A DNA stretch of 64,000 nucleotides from Sphingomonas sp. Root241 (GTDB lineage Bacteria; Pseudomonadota; Alphaproteobacteria; Sphingomonadales; Sphingomonadaceae). The notes under the pieces were generated by a model that worked only from the letters and a program-made list of their open reading frames with translations, searched no databases and had not been told where the DNA came from. A program made the translations under genes and the position numbers. The stretch is from assembly GCF_001428865.1 (NCBI RefSeq), contig NZ_LMIV01000001.1:120187-184186 (forward strand), given 5' to 3'. Positions 28,166 through 36,853 of the stretch are shown one piece after another; the first letter of the stretch is position 1, and every line of letters begins with the position of its first letter.

Positions 28166-28890
28166 CCGGCAAGCTGCGCCTCGGCCTCAACATCGATCAC
28201 GTCGCGACCGTGCGGAACGCGCGCGGATCGGGCTATCCCGATCCGGTGCGTGCGGCCCTGCTCGCCGCCGAGGCAGGTGCCGACGGCATCACTGCGCATC
28301 TGCGCGAGGATCGCCGCCACATCACCGACGACGACATCGCCCGCCTCTCCGCCGAACTAAGCGTCCCGCTCAATCTCGAAATGGCAGCCACCGAAGAGAT
28401 GCTCGCTATCGCGCTGCGCCATCGCCCGCACGCCGTCTGCATCGTCCCCGAAAAGCGCGAGGAGCGCACCACCGAAGGCGGGCTCGACGCCGCCGGCCAG
28501 CACAATCACCTCGCTCCGATGGTGGCGAAGCTGCGTGAGAACGGCAGCCGCGTCTCGCTGTTTATCGAGCCCGACGAGCGCCAGATCGACGCGGCGCTCC
28601 GCCTCGGCGCGCCGGTCGTCGAGCTTCATACCGGGCGTTACTGCGAACTGACCGAGGAAGAGCGCGCCGGCGAGCTGCGCCGCATCGCCGACGCCGCCGC
28701 CCTCGCCGCCAAGGCCGGGCTCGAGCCGCATGCGGGTCATGGCCTGACGTTCGACAATGTCGTCCCCATCGCCGCGATCCCTCAGGTGATGGAGCTCAAC
28801 ATCGGCCATTTCCTGATCGGCGAGGCGATCTTCGACGGGCTGGCGCCGGTGGTGCAGCGCATGCGCGCACTGATGGATTCGGCACGGTGA
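28162..28890 (+). CDS. pdxJ: Pyridoxine 5'-phosphate synthase
   Basis: A 242-residue TIM-barrel enzyme that joins 1-deoxyxylulose 5-phosphate with 3-amino-2-oxopropyl phosphate to make vitamin B6 phosphate. Landmarks: [46 protein letters not shown], and the C-terminal AGHGLTFDN and [14 protein letters not shown]. It overlaps pyrE by ATGA and acpS by GTGA. This pdxJ-acpS-lepB order is common in proteobacteria. Confidence 0.97.
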   Translation: MTGKLRLGLNIDHVATVRNARGSGYPDPVRAALLAAEAGADGITAHLREDRRHITDDDIARLSAELSVPLNLEMAATEEMLAIALRHRPHAVCIVPEKREERTTEGGLDAAGQHNHLAPMVAKLRENGSRVSLFIEPDERQIDAALRLGAPVVELHTGRYCELTEEERAGELRRIADAAALAAKAGLEPHAGHGLTFDNVVPIAAIPQVMELNIGHFLIGEAIFDGLAPVVQRMRALMDSAR

Positions 28891-29300
28891 TCCTTGGCCT
28901 CGGCTCCGACCTTTGCAATATCGAGCGGATCCAGTCCTCGCTCGATCGCTTCGGGACCCGCTTCGAGCAACGCGCCTTCACCGAAATCGAGCTGAAGAAG
29001 GCCGCGCGTCGCCCGCACAATTACGCCGCGACCTTGGCCAAGCGCTTCGCCGCCAAGGAGGCCTTTTCGAAAGCGGTCGGAACCGGGTTCAAGCAGGGCG
29101 TGTTCCTGAAGGACATCGGCGTCGTCAACGCGCCTTCGGGTGCGCCGACGCTGGCGTTGACCGGCGGGGCGAAGGCAAGGCTTGACGCCCTCACTCCCGA
29201 CGGCCACGTCGCGAAGGTGCATCTCACCCTGACCGACGATCACCCCTGGGCCTACGCCATGGTGATGATCGAGGCGATCGCGGTCGGGAAGGACGATTGA
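28887..29300 (+). CDS. acpS: Holo-[acyl-carrier-protein] synthase
   Basis: A 137-residue phosphopantetheinyl transferase that activates ACP. It has the magnesium-binding [10 protein letters not shown] at the N-terminus (Asp8) and [15 protein letters not shown], with the conserved Glu-Ala-Phe-Lys-like motif. The start is GTG 28887, overlapping the pdxJ stop. It shares one base with the following lepB ATG (29300). Confidence 0.96.
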   Translation: MILGLGSDLCNIERIQSSLDRFGTRFEQRAFTEIELKKAARRPHNYAATLAKRFAAKEAFSKAVGTGFKQGVFLKDIGVVNAPSGAPTLALTGGAKARLDALTPDGHVAKVHLTLTDDHPWAYAMVMIEAIAVGKDD

Positions 29301-30181
29301 TGACCTTGGTCGCGGATGAGTTGGCGTTGACGCACGAAGAGGGTTTGCACGAGAACGCGGCCGAAACCCGCCGGGGCACCGATTGGTGGGCCGAATTGCG
29401 CGGCATATTCTGGTTGGTGCTGGCCGTGCTCGGCTTCCACAGCCTCGTCGCCAAACCCTTTTATATTCCGTCCGAGTCGATGATGCCGGGGCTGTTGGTG
29501 GGCGATCGGCTGGTCGTCACCAAATATCCCTATGGCTACAGCTTCGTCACGCCGACCTTCCATCTGCTGCCGTTCATGCCCGGCCGGCTGTTCGGCAGCC
29601 TGCCAAAGCGCGGCGACGTGGTGATCGTGACGCCGCCGGGCACCGAGACCGACTATATCAAGCGCGTGATCGGGCTGCCCGGCGACACGATCGCAGTGCG
29701 CGAAGGCGTGGTCTATCTGAACGGCAAGGCGGTCCCGCGCCGCGCCGCGGGCACGCGCGACATTCCGGTCGACGCCAACACCCGCTGCGACCCGGACCAT
29801 TATCGCGACCGGCTGGTCCGCGGTGCCGACGGCAAATCCTATTGCCGCTTGCCGATCGTGCGCGAGACCTTGCCCAATGGCCGTTCCTACGACACGGTCG
29901 ATCTCGGCTGGAGCCCGGGCGACAATTTCGCCGAGATCCGTGTGCCAAAGGATCGCGTGTTCCTGATGGGCGACAATCGCGACAACAGCGCCGACAGCCG
30001 CTTCACGATCGCGCAGAACGGACTGGGCGGGCCGGTGCCGTGGGAGAATATCGGCGGCCGCGCCGAGTTCATCACCTTCTCGCTGGACGGCAGCGCGAGC
30101 TGGAATCCCCTGAGCTGGCCGGCCTCGTTCCGTTCGGGGCGCGCCGGCACGTCGCTCCACCCGACACAGGAAGCCCAATGA
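29300..30181 (+). CDS. lepB: Signal peptidase I
   Basis: A 293-residue inner-membrane serine protease that removes signal peptides of Sec and Tat exported proteins. An N-terminal cytoplasmic tail precedes one membrane segment (about 36-51). The nucleophile is Ser60 in PSESMMPG and the general base is Lys121 in DYIKRVIGLPGD; box E is MGDNRDNSADSR. The start is ATG 29300, directly after TT; a TTG one codon earlier is unlikely. It overlaps the downstream permease by ATGA (30178-30181). Confidence 0.97.
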   Translation: MTLVADELALTHEEGLHENAAETRRGTDWWAELRGIFWLVLAVLGFHSLVAKPFYIPSESMMPGLLVGDRLVVTKYPYGYSFVTPTFHLLPFMPGRLFGSLPKRGDVVIVTPPGTETDYIKRVIGLPGDTIAVREGVVYLNGKAVPRRAAGTRDIPVDANTRCDPDHYRDRLVRGADGKSYCRLPIVRETLPNGRSYDTVDLGWSPGDNFAEIRVPKDRVFLMGDNRDNSADSRFTIAQNGLGGPVPWENIGGRAEFITFSLDGSASWNPLSWPASFRSGRAGTSLHPTQEAQ

Positions 30182-31347
30182 CCGCCGAATCTCCGCATAG
30201 CGAAGGTATCCGGGTCGTTCAGGAGCCCGGCCCCAACGAACTGCGCGATCCGATCGTGCGCGCCGAGCTGAAACGGGCTTCGGTATGGTTCGGGCTGGGC
30301 ATCGGCGTCGCCTTGGTGGTGCTGCTGATCCAGCCGCTGCTGATCATCTTCGGCGGGCTCGTCGTCGCATCGATGCTGGACGGCGGCGTGCGGCTGCTCG
30401 GCCGCGTGCTGCCGATCCCGCGCGGGCTGCGACTGCTGATCGTCGTATTGTTCGTGCTCGGCTTCATCGGCAGCGTCTTCTATCTGACCGGGGTCCAGAT
30501 CGCGCTGCAGGCCGAGCAGCTCCGCACCACATTGGAGGTCCAGGGCAACCGCGTCGTCGAGTGGATCTCGGGGCTGGGGTTGATGCCCGGACGTGCCGAC
30601 ATCACCAGCATGGCGCAGCAGGCGCTCGGATCGATCGGGCGGCTGACTTCGGCGGTGGGTTCGGTGCTCGGTGCCGGTGCGAGCCTGTTGATGGTGCTTT
30701 CGATCGGCCTGTTCGTCGCGATCGAGCCACGCATCTATGAGCGCGGGCTGCAATGGATGGTGCCCGTCGCCGCGCGCGACGATTTCTCGGTGACGATCGG
30801 CCGGATGGCGCGGATGCTGCGCGTGCTGCTCGCGGGCCGCCTGCTCGGCATGGTGTTCGAAGGCGTGGTGACGTGGATCCTGCTGTCGATCGCCGGCGTG
30901 CCGATGGCGCTGCTGCTGGGGATCATCACCGGCATCCTCGCCTTCATCCCCAATATCGGCGCGTTCGTCAGCGGCGTGCTGATGATCTCGGTGGGGTTCA
31001 GCGCGGGGACCGATACCGGCTTCTGGGCGATCGCAGTCTATTTCGGCGTGCAGACCTTCGACGGCTATGTACTGATCCCATTGGTCGCCAAGAAGACGGT
31101 CGACCTGCCGCCCGCGCTCACCCTTTCGGCACAGATCCTCGCCAGCACCCTGTTCGGCTTCATGGGGCTGGCGCTCGCCGATCCGATCGTCGCGATGATC
31201 AAGGTCGCGCTCGAAAGCGAGGCCGAGCGCGCCGCAAAGGCGCAGGACAGGGAGCCCCGCGGCTTCCATTGGCGCGTGCGCCACCGCGACACTGTCGCTG
31301 CTGCCGCAACCATCGCGGAATCGCCGGGGCAACCCCCCGTTATCTGA
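30178..31347 (+). CDS. AI-2E family transporter
   Basis: A 389-residue polytopic membrane protein of the AI-2E/PerM family, named after TqsA but including sodium/proton exchangers and many members of unknown substrate. About seven to eight membrane segments with a large polar loop between the third and fourth; family signature regions are GIITGILAFIPNIGAFVSGV and FDGYVLIPLVAKKTVDLPPA. It overlaps lepB by ATGA and is followed after 19 bp by maiA. Substrate unknown. Confidence 0.9.
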   Translation: MTAESPHSEGIRVVQEPGPNELRDPIVRAELKRASVWFGLGIGVALVVLLIQPLLIIFGGLVVASMLDGGVRLLGRVLPIPRGLRLLIVVLFVLGFIGSVFYLTGVQIALQAEQLRTTLEVQGNRVVEWISGLGLMPGRADITSMAQQALGSIGRLTSAVGSVLGAGASLLMVLSIGLFVAIEPRIYERGLQWMVPVAARDDFSVTIGRMARMLRVLLAGRLLGMVFEGVVTWILLSIAGVPMALLLGIITGILAFIPNIGAFVSGVLMISVGFSAGTDTGFWAIAVYFGVQTFDGYVLIPLVAKKTVDLPPALTLSAQILASTLFGFMGLALADPIVAMIKVALESEAERAAKAQDREPRGFHWRVRHRDTVAAAATIAESPGQPPVI

Positions 31348-31366
31348 GCCACCCCGGGGAGATCCC

Positions 31367-31987
31367 ATGCTGCTCCATGATTATTTCCGCTCATCCGCGG
31401 CCTTTCGCGTCCGGATCGCGCTTAATCTGAAGGGTATCGCGTATGAGAGGCGCGACGTGATGCTGCTCGAGAACCAGCAGCGCAGCGCCGAGCATCTCGC
31501 GCTGAACCCGCAGGGTTTCGTTCCCGCGCTGGAGGTCGACGGCAAGGTGCTGACCCAGAGCCTTGCCATCATCGACTGGCTCGACACGCGCTACCCCGAA
31601 CCGCGGCTGATTCCCGCCGATCCCGACGCGCGCGCCGCGGCGATGGCGCAGGCGCTGGTGATCGCCGCCGACACCCATCCCCTCAACAATCTGCGCGTGA
31701 TGCGGCGGCTCAAGGCGATGGGCATCGAGGACGATGCGCGCGACGAATGGACGCGCCACTGGATCGCCGAAGGCTTCGCGGCGCTGGAGGCCATGGTGGG
31801 AGACGGCCCGTTCCTCGGCGGCGCCGCGCCCAATATAGCCGACGTGTTCCTGGTCCCCCAGATGTTCAATGCGCGCCGCTTCGGCACCCCGATCGACGCC
31901 TATCCCAAGCTGGTCCGCGCCGATGCGGCGGCACAGGAGATCGAGGCCTTCGCCGCCGCGCATCCGGACCGCGTGGCGCCCAGGTGA
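31367..31987 (+). CDS. maiA: Maleylacetoacetate isomerase (zeta-class GST)
   Basis: A 206-residue glutathione-dependent isomerase of the tyrosine/homogentisate pathway. The zeta-class signature is RSSAAFRVRIALNLKG at residues 8-23, and the second domain has LNPQGFVPALEVDG and DTHPLNNLRVMRRL. Other homogentisate-pathway genes are not in the window, so a different glutathione-dependent function is possible. Its stop overlaps a GTG that can start the TonB receptor (GTGA, 31984-31987). RBS GGGGAG lies seven bases before the start. Confidence 0.92.
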   Translation: MLLHDYFRSSAAFRVRIALNLKGIAYERRDVMLLENQQRSAEHLALNPQGFVPALEVDGKVLTQSLAIIDWLDTRYPEPRLIPADPDARAAAMAQALVIAADTHPLNNLRVMRRLKAMGIEDDARDEWTRHWIAEGFAALEAMVGDGPFLGGAAPNIADVFLVPQMFNARRFGTPIDAYPKLVRADAAAQEIEAFAAAHPDRVAPR

Positions 31988-34137
31988 ATCCAGCCACCCG
32001 TCACCCCCGCGAAAGCGGGGGCCCATCTCCGGCAGAGGCCACGCGCCGAAACGGCTGTTGTATCGGAGCCCAGTTCAGGAGATGGGCCCCCGCTTTCGCG
32101 GGGGTGACGTTGATGGGAGGATGGGCACTACCCGCGCTGGCGCAGACCGATCCCAACGAGATCCTGGTCACCGGCCGGGGACTGGATGCGCCGCCCGGCG
32201 AAGCTGCGTACGACATCGTCACCATCGAACGCGAACGGCTGACTTCCACCGCCAGCAACCGGCTCGAGGATGCGCTCCGCGACGCCGCCGGTGTCGCGCA
32301 ATTCCGCCGCTCCGATTCGCGCTCGGCGCACCCGACCAGCCAGGGAGTGACGCTGCGCGGGCTCGGCGGCAATGCGTCGAGCCGGGCGCTGGTGATGCTC
32401 GACGGCGTGCCGCAGGCTGATCCGTTCGGCGGCTGGGTGGCGTTCCCCGCCTATCTGCCCGAACGGCTCGCGTCGGTCCGCATCACGCGCGGCGGGGGCA
32501 GTGGCTATGCCGGGCCGGGCGCGCTCGCCGGCACGATCGACCTGACCAGCGGATCGCCCGCCGATCTCGGCGCCCTCCAGCTTCGCGCAGCCTATGGCAG
32601 CCGCGACAGCGTCGACGCGACGGCATTGGCTTCCGCAACGCTCGGCACCGGCTTCGTCACGCTCGCCGGGCAATATGCCCGAGGCGACGGCTTCATCCCC
32701 GTGGTCGAGGAGGATCGCGGCCCCGCCGATCGCGCCGCGCCGTACGAGCAAGCCAGCCTCGCGCTGCGCAGCGTCTTCGATATCGGCAGCGCCGAACTCC
32801 AGGCCAATGTCTCGGGCTTCACCGATCGGCGCGACCGCGGAGTCGATTTTACCCGCGTCGCCAGCGACGGTGCCGATGCCAGCATCCGGCTGGTCAAGCG
32901 CGGCGATTGGGGATGGTCGGTGTTGGGCTATGTCCAGACCCGCCAGTTCGCGAGCGGCTTCGCCAGCGTCGACGATGCGCGCAACACGGCGACTGCTACG
33001 CTCGATCAATATAATGTCCCCGCCACCGGGGTCGGCGGGCGCATCGAGATCGCCCCCCCGATCGGCCACGGAATCACGCTCCGGCTGGGCAGCGATGTCC
33101 GGCATGTCTCGGGCCGGACGCAGGAGCTCTACACCTTCGTCTCCCGCGTGCCGACGCGCCGCCGGGTCGCCGGGGGCGAAAGCACCACGATCGGCGGCTT
33201 CGCCGATGCGAGCTACGAAGCGGGGGCGCTCACGCTCAATGCCGGCGGGCGGCTCGATCGCTGGACGATCACCAAGGGTTCGCTGGTCGAGCAGCCGCTC
33301 GCGGGCGGGGCCGCGCTGACCGACATGGCCTTCGCCGATCGCAGCGGAACCGAAGCGACTGGACGGGTCGGGGCAGCGTTCGCAGCTGGGCCCGTTACCT
33401 TGCGCGCGGCGGCTTATCGCGGCTGGCGACTACCCACGCTCAACGAACTGTACCGCCCGTTCCGCGTCGGCGCCGACGCCACTGCCGCCAATGCCGCGCT
33501 CGATCCCGAACGGCTGAGCGGTGCCGAGATCGGGATCGACTGGCGTCCGATCCCGCAATTGGCGCTGCGCGCCACCGGCTATTGGAATCGGCTCGACGAT
33601 GCGATCGCCAATGTCACGCTCGCCAGGGGGCCGGGCACCTTTGCGGGAGTCGGCTTCGTCTCCGCAGCGGGCGTCTATCGCCAGCGCCAGAACCTCGACG
33701 CGGTCGAGGCGCGCGGGATCGAGCTGGACGGCAGGTTCGAGAGCGGGTCCTTCAGCCTCGGTGCGTCATATGCGTTCGTCGATGCACGCGTCCGCGCATC
33801 GGGCATCGCCGCTACGCTCGACGATCTTCGCCCGGCACAGACCGCTGCGCACCAGGCCTCGGCGACTCTTGCCTGGCATCGCGGTGATCTCGGGGCATCG
33901 CTCACGGCCCGCTATGCCTCGCCGCAATATGAGGACGACCAGAACAGCCGTGAGCTGGCCGACGCGCTCACCTTCGACGCGGTTGCCGCACTGCCGCTCA
34001 CGCGGAACCTGAGCGTGGAGGGCCGCGCCGAGAACCTCGCAGATGCGCGAGTCGAGGCGGGGATCAGCGGACCCGGCGTGATCGAGCGGGCGACGCCGCG
34101 GACGCTTTGGCTGGGGCTACGCTACCGGCTGCGCTGA
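31984..34137 (+). CDS. TonB-dependent receptor; N-terminus encoded by a repeat
   Basis: A 717-residue outer-membrane transporter. The plug domain covers about residues 60-180 (RLEDALRDAAGVAQFRRSD, TLRGLGGNASSRALVMLDGV), and the beta-barrel runs to a terminal LGLRYRLR. Starting at GTG 31984 (GTGA overlap with maiA), residues 6-43 are encoded by a type B palindrome and give FRRWAPAFAG followed by VTLMGGWALPALA-Q: a charged n-region, a hydrophobic core (34-53) and an AxA site. The only later start, ATG 32113, leaves just 11 residues before the same site, too short for export. Ligand is unknown; no siderophore or vitamin genes are adjacent. Confidence 0.88.
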   Translation: MNPATRHPRESGGPSPAEATRRNGCCIGAQFRRWAPAFAGVTLMGGWALPALAQTDPNEILVTGRGLDAPPGEAAYDIVTIERERLTSTASNRLEDALRDAAGVAQFRRSDSRSAHPTSQGVTLRGLGGNASSRALVMLDGVPQADPFGGWVAFPAYLPERLASVRITRGGGSGYAGPGALAGTIDLTSGSPADLGALQLRAAYGSRDSVDATALASATLGTGFVTLAGQYARGDGFIPVVEEDRGPADRAAPYEQASLALRSVFDIGSAELQANVSGFTDRRDRGVDFTRVASDGADASIRLVKRGDWGWSVLGYVQTRQFASGFASVDDARNTATATLDQYNVPATGVGGRIEIAPPIGHGITLRLGSDVRHVSGRTQELYTFVSRVPTRRRVAGGESTTIGGFADASYEAGALTLNAGGRLDRWTITKGSLVEQPLAGGAALTDMAFADRSGTEATGRVGAAFAAGPVTLRAAAYRGWRLPTLNELYRPFRVGADATAANAALDPERLSGAEIGIDWRPIPQLALRATGYWNRLDDAIANVTLARGPGTFAGVGFVSAAGVYRQRQNLDAVEARGIELDGRFESGSFSLGASYAFVDARVRASGIAATLDDLRPAQTAAHQASATLAWHRGDLGASLTARYASPQYEDDQNSRELADALTFDAVAALPLTRNLSVEGRAENLADARVEAGISGPGVIERATPRTLWLGLRYRLR
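31999..32109. repeat. Type B palindrome forming the 5' end of a TonB receptor gene
   Basis: A perfect 32-bp inverted repeat: CGTCACCCCCGCGAAAGCGG (start of left arm, 31999) pairs with the arm ending at 32109. It is open in the receptor frame throughout, and the translation of its right arm contains WAPAFAGVT, a string typical of this element when read by chance. Confidence 0.92.
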
Positions 34138-35216
34138 GCGACGAGCCGGTCGAACAGCGCCAGATAGTCGGTAATCGGATCGCCCGTCGCCGTCACCGGG
34201 ATCGGCCGCACGCGGTCAGGATCGAGCAGCTGGTTCAGCGCCGCGACCAGCGCTTCGGGGTCCTCGCGGGGAATGACCATTCCGTGTTCGGGCAGAGTGA
34301 TGATCTCGCGGACCGCGACGCTCGATTCGGTCGAGATCACCGGGGTGCCCACCGAAAGCGCCTCGCGAAGCACCCCGGGAACGCCTTCATAGTCCGAGGT
34401 GAGTACCGCCACGGTCGCTCCGGCGAGCGCGGGGAGGGGATCGCCGGCGTGGCCGGGCATCGAGACCCGCGCAGTGAGCCCGAGCGCCGCCACCTGCGCC
34501 TCCAGTGCCGCCCGCGCGCCGCCTTCGCCGAGGATCAGGAGCTTCACCTGCTTGTCGGCGATATGGGGAAGCGCGGCGATCAGGCGGTCCCAGCGCTTCT
34601 GGGGCTCGAGCCGGCCGACCCCTACGATGTAGCGGCCGTCAGGCAGCTTCACCGGTGCGGCATCGGGGCGCGGCAGGGCAGGCGGGTTGGCGATGACGCT
34701 CACCCGATCGGCCGGCATCCCCATCTCGGCCCTCGCCTCCGCCGCCATCGCCGGGGTCATCGCCACGACATGGTCGAGGAAGCGCGGGTGGAGCCGCAGC
34801 CAGCGCCGATAGGCCCAGGCAGCGAAGCGGCCCTGCTCGGGCCGGACCAGCGCGTTCGACACCTTGGCGACGATCGGCGGCGATGCGCGGCCGAGGCGCA
34901 GCCGGGCCATCGCCGCGACCGCGCTATAGTGATTTCCCGGGCAGAAGATCAGGTCCGGTGCCGTCGCGCGGACATGCTCGCCGAGTGCGAACAGCGCCGA
35001 ATAGCGCGCATCGCCGAGCCGGATCAGCTCGATGCGCATGGGAATCTCTGCGGCCAGCGGACCCTCGTCGCTGCCGAGGACCAAAGTCACTCGCCGGCCC
35101 TCGCCAAGCCACCCTTCGGCCATGCGCAGCAATGCGCGTTCGACCCCGCCGCCGCGCATGCTTTGGGCGCAGGTGAGGATGTGCTGGGCAGTTTCGGAAT
35201 AGGTGCGGTGCAACAT
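34122..35216 (-). CDS. Glycosyltransferase family 4 protein
   Basis: A 364-residue GT-B glycosyltransferase predicted to transfer a sugar from a nucleotide donor to an unknown lipid- or glycan-linked acceptor at the cytoplasmic membrane face. N-terminal acceptor domain includes SMRGGGVERALLRMAEGWLG; the C-terminal donor domain has GVGRLEPQKRWDRLIAALP and the EX7E-type motif EGVPGVLREALSVGTPVI. ATG 35216 (MLHRTYSETAQHIL) is chosen; upstream sequence is non-family. Its 3' end overlaps the TonB receptor by 16 bp in the opposite direction, and its start is divergent from the membrane protein at 35381. Confidence 0.88.
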   Translation of the reverse strand: MLHRTYSETAQHILTCAQSMRGGGVERALLRMAEGWLGEGRRVTLVLGSDEGPLAAEIPMRIELIRLGDARYSALFALGEHVRATAPDLIFCPGNHYSAVAAMARLRLGRASPPIVAKVSNALVRPEQGRFAAWAYRRWLRLHPRFLDHVVAMTPAMAAEARAEMGMPADRVSVIANPPALPRPDAAPVKLPDGRYIVGVGRLEPQKRWDRLIAALPHIADKQVKLLILGEGGARAALEAQVAALGLTARVSMPGHAGDPLPALAGATVAVLTSDYEGVPGVLREALSVGTPVISTESSVAVREIITLPEHGMVIPREDPEALVAALNQLLDPDRVRPIPVTATGDPITDYLALFDRLVAQRSR

Positions 35217-35333
35217 ATGCCCTTGCGGATTGCCACTCTTAGGCCCAAATCGCCCCCGCAATAAACCGCAATCTGCTGTCAATCCGCCATCTCCGCACGG
35301 GCGCGCATATCGGGGAGGCGATGCAAGACGCGG

Positions 35334-35353
35334 AAACAAAGCGAAATTTGTTT
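35334..35353. promoter_or_regulatory. AT-rich palindrome in a divergent control region
   Basis: AAACAAA-GCGAAA-TTTGTTT (7-bp arms, 6-base spacer), followed by TTGACG, in the 164-bp space between two divergent glycan-cluster genes. The AT-rich arms stand out in GC-rich DNA, so an operator is plausible. Binding protein unknown. Confidence 0.35.
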
Positions 35354-35380
35354 TGACGTGTCTGCATCGGAAATGACCCA

Positions 35381-36334
35381 GTGAATGAACCAGCAGTGGA
35401 GGCTTCGGTGAATACCAGCGCTGTCGAAGCTCCATTGGGGAGTGCGCCGGACCTTGCGGGCCTCGAGCCCGTCGAAAAAATCACGCGCCGCTGGCCGATG
35501 CTGCTGGGCGGCGCGCTGACGCTGCTGATGATCGGTGCGCTGGCGCACGAGCTGTTCGATTCAGGGCTTGCGGGGCTTTCGCGGCGGCTGCCGACCAATC
35601 CGCTCTTCTATCTGGCCTTCGCGCTATATTATCTCGGGCCGCCGACCTTCGACTATGTGATCTTCAGGCGGCTGTGGAACATCCCGCTCGCCGGCATGGC
35701 CGCGCTCCATAAGAAGCGCATCTCGAACGAAGTGCTGGTCGGCTATTCGGGTGAGGCCTATTTCTACGCCTGGGCGCGGCAACGCACCCAGATGGTCGCG
35801 GCCCCGTTCGGCGCCGTGAAGGACGTGACGATCCTGTCGGCGATCGCCGGCAATGCAGTCACGCTGGGGGTGATTCTGCTGGCCGCGCCGTTCGGCATGG
35901 GACTGCTCACCGGCGTCCAGCAGAATTGGGTATGGGGATCGATCGCGATCATCGTCGCCACGTCATTGCCCTTCATGATCTTCTCGCGGCGGGTCTTCTC
36001 GCTGCCGCGCGGCACTTTATGGTGGATCTTCGGCGTCCATTGCGTGCGTATCCTGACCGGCTCGTTTCTCATCGCGGTCGCCTGGCATTTTGCGCTGCCG
36101 CAGGTGTCGGTGGGCTTCTGGCTGCTGATGGCCGCCGGACGCCTGCTCGTCTGGCGCCTGCCGCTCGTCCCCAACAAGGAAGTCGCCTTCGCGACGATCG
36201 CCGGCGTGGTGATCGGGCAGGGCGAGGCGCTCTCCGAACTGATGGCGTTGATCGCGGCGCTGACGCTGCTCGCGCACGTCGCGCTGATCGCGGCCTTCAG
36301 CGTCCATGCGCTGGTCACGAGGAACAAGAAATGA
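35381..36334 (+). CDS. Polytopic membrane protein, flippase-like, unknown function
   Basis: A 317-residue inner-membrane protein with about eight hydrophobic helices and a charged N-terminal tail of about 35 residues. I cannot assign a named family with certainty; the topology and its place among glycosyltransferases resemble the lysylphosphatidylglycerol-synthase/AglD-like flippase membrane domains. It starts at GTG 35381 and overlaps the DUF2141 gene by ATGA (36331-36334). Probable role is lipid or glycan handling, inferred only from neighbours. Confidence 0.75.
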   Translation: MNEPAVEASVNTSAVEAPLGSAPDLAGLEPVEKITRRWPMLLGGALTLLMIGALAHELFDSGLAGLSRRLPTNPLFYLAFALYYLGPPTFDYVIFRRLWNIPLAGMAALHKKRISNEVLVGYSGEAYFYAWARQRTQMVAAPFGAVKDVTILSAIAGNAVTLGVILLAAPFGMGLLTGVQQNWVWGSIAIIVATSLPFMIFSRRVFSLPRGTLWWIFGVHCVRILTGSFLIAVAWHFALPQVSVGFWLLMAAGRLLVWRLPLVPNKEVAFATIAGVVIGQGEALSELMALIAALTLLAHVALIAAFSVHALVTRNKK

Positions 36335-36843
36335 TCCGCTCCGCTTCTCTCTCCTTCGTGCTTGCTGCGCTGGCGCTGCCCGGCGCGGCGCGGGCGCAGG
36401 ATCCGATCGACGGTTCGTGCGCGCACGGCGTGGGCCCCAAGCTCTATGTTAATGTGACCGGCCTCAAGGATCGCAGTGGCCGTCTCAAGCTCGAACTCTA
36501 TCCGGGCAACGAGGAGGATTTCCTCAAGGACGATCGCACGATCAAGGCCGAGGGCAAGCAGATGCGTCGCGTCTGGTCGCAAATGCCGACCTCGGGCCCG
36601 GTCACTCTGTGCATCCGCGCGCCGAGCGCCGGGCAATGGGCCTTGCTGTTCACGCACGATCGCGACGGCAAGAACAAGTTCAACTTCTGGCAGGACGGCG
36701 CCGGCTTCCCGAGCAACCAGCGGCTCGGCCGCAGCCGCCCGAAGGTGCGCCAGGCGCTGGTCAACATTCCGGCCGCCGGCGGCCAGATCACCGTACGCGC
36801 GCAATATCTGAAGGGGCTAGGCGGCTTCGGCCCGCTCGACTGA
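36331..36843 (+). CDS. DUF2141 domain-containing secreted protein
   Basis: A 170-residue exported protein. Residues 1-23 are a signal peptide ending ARA-Q. The mature part matches the DUF2141 pattern: LYVNVTGLKDRSGRLKLELY, then WALLFTHDRDGKNKFNFWQDG and the FPSNQRLGRSRPK ending. The family is an immunoglobulin-like beta sandwich of unknown function. It is translationally coupled (ATGA) with the upstream membrane protein and 10 bp from the GT4 gene downstream, so all three are probably one operon. Confidence 0.88.
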   Translation: MIRSASLSFVLAALALPGAARAQDPIDGSCAHGVGPKLYVNVTGLKDRSGRLKLELYPGNEEDFLKDDRTIKAEGKQMRRVWSQMPTSGPVTLCIRAPSAGQWALLFTHDRDGKNKFNFWQDGAGFPSNQRLGRSRPKVRQALVNIPAAGGQITVRAQYLKGLGGFGPLD

Positions 36844-36853
36844 GGAGACGGCC

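Noticed and set aside
31999..32109. Rho-independent terminator for maiA
   Set aside because: It has very long arms and no T-tract, is open in the receptor frame, and belongs to the type B repeat family.
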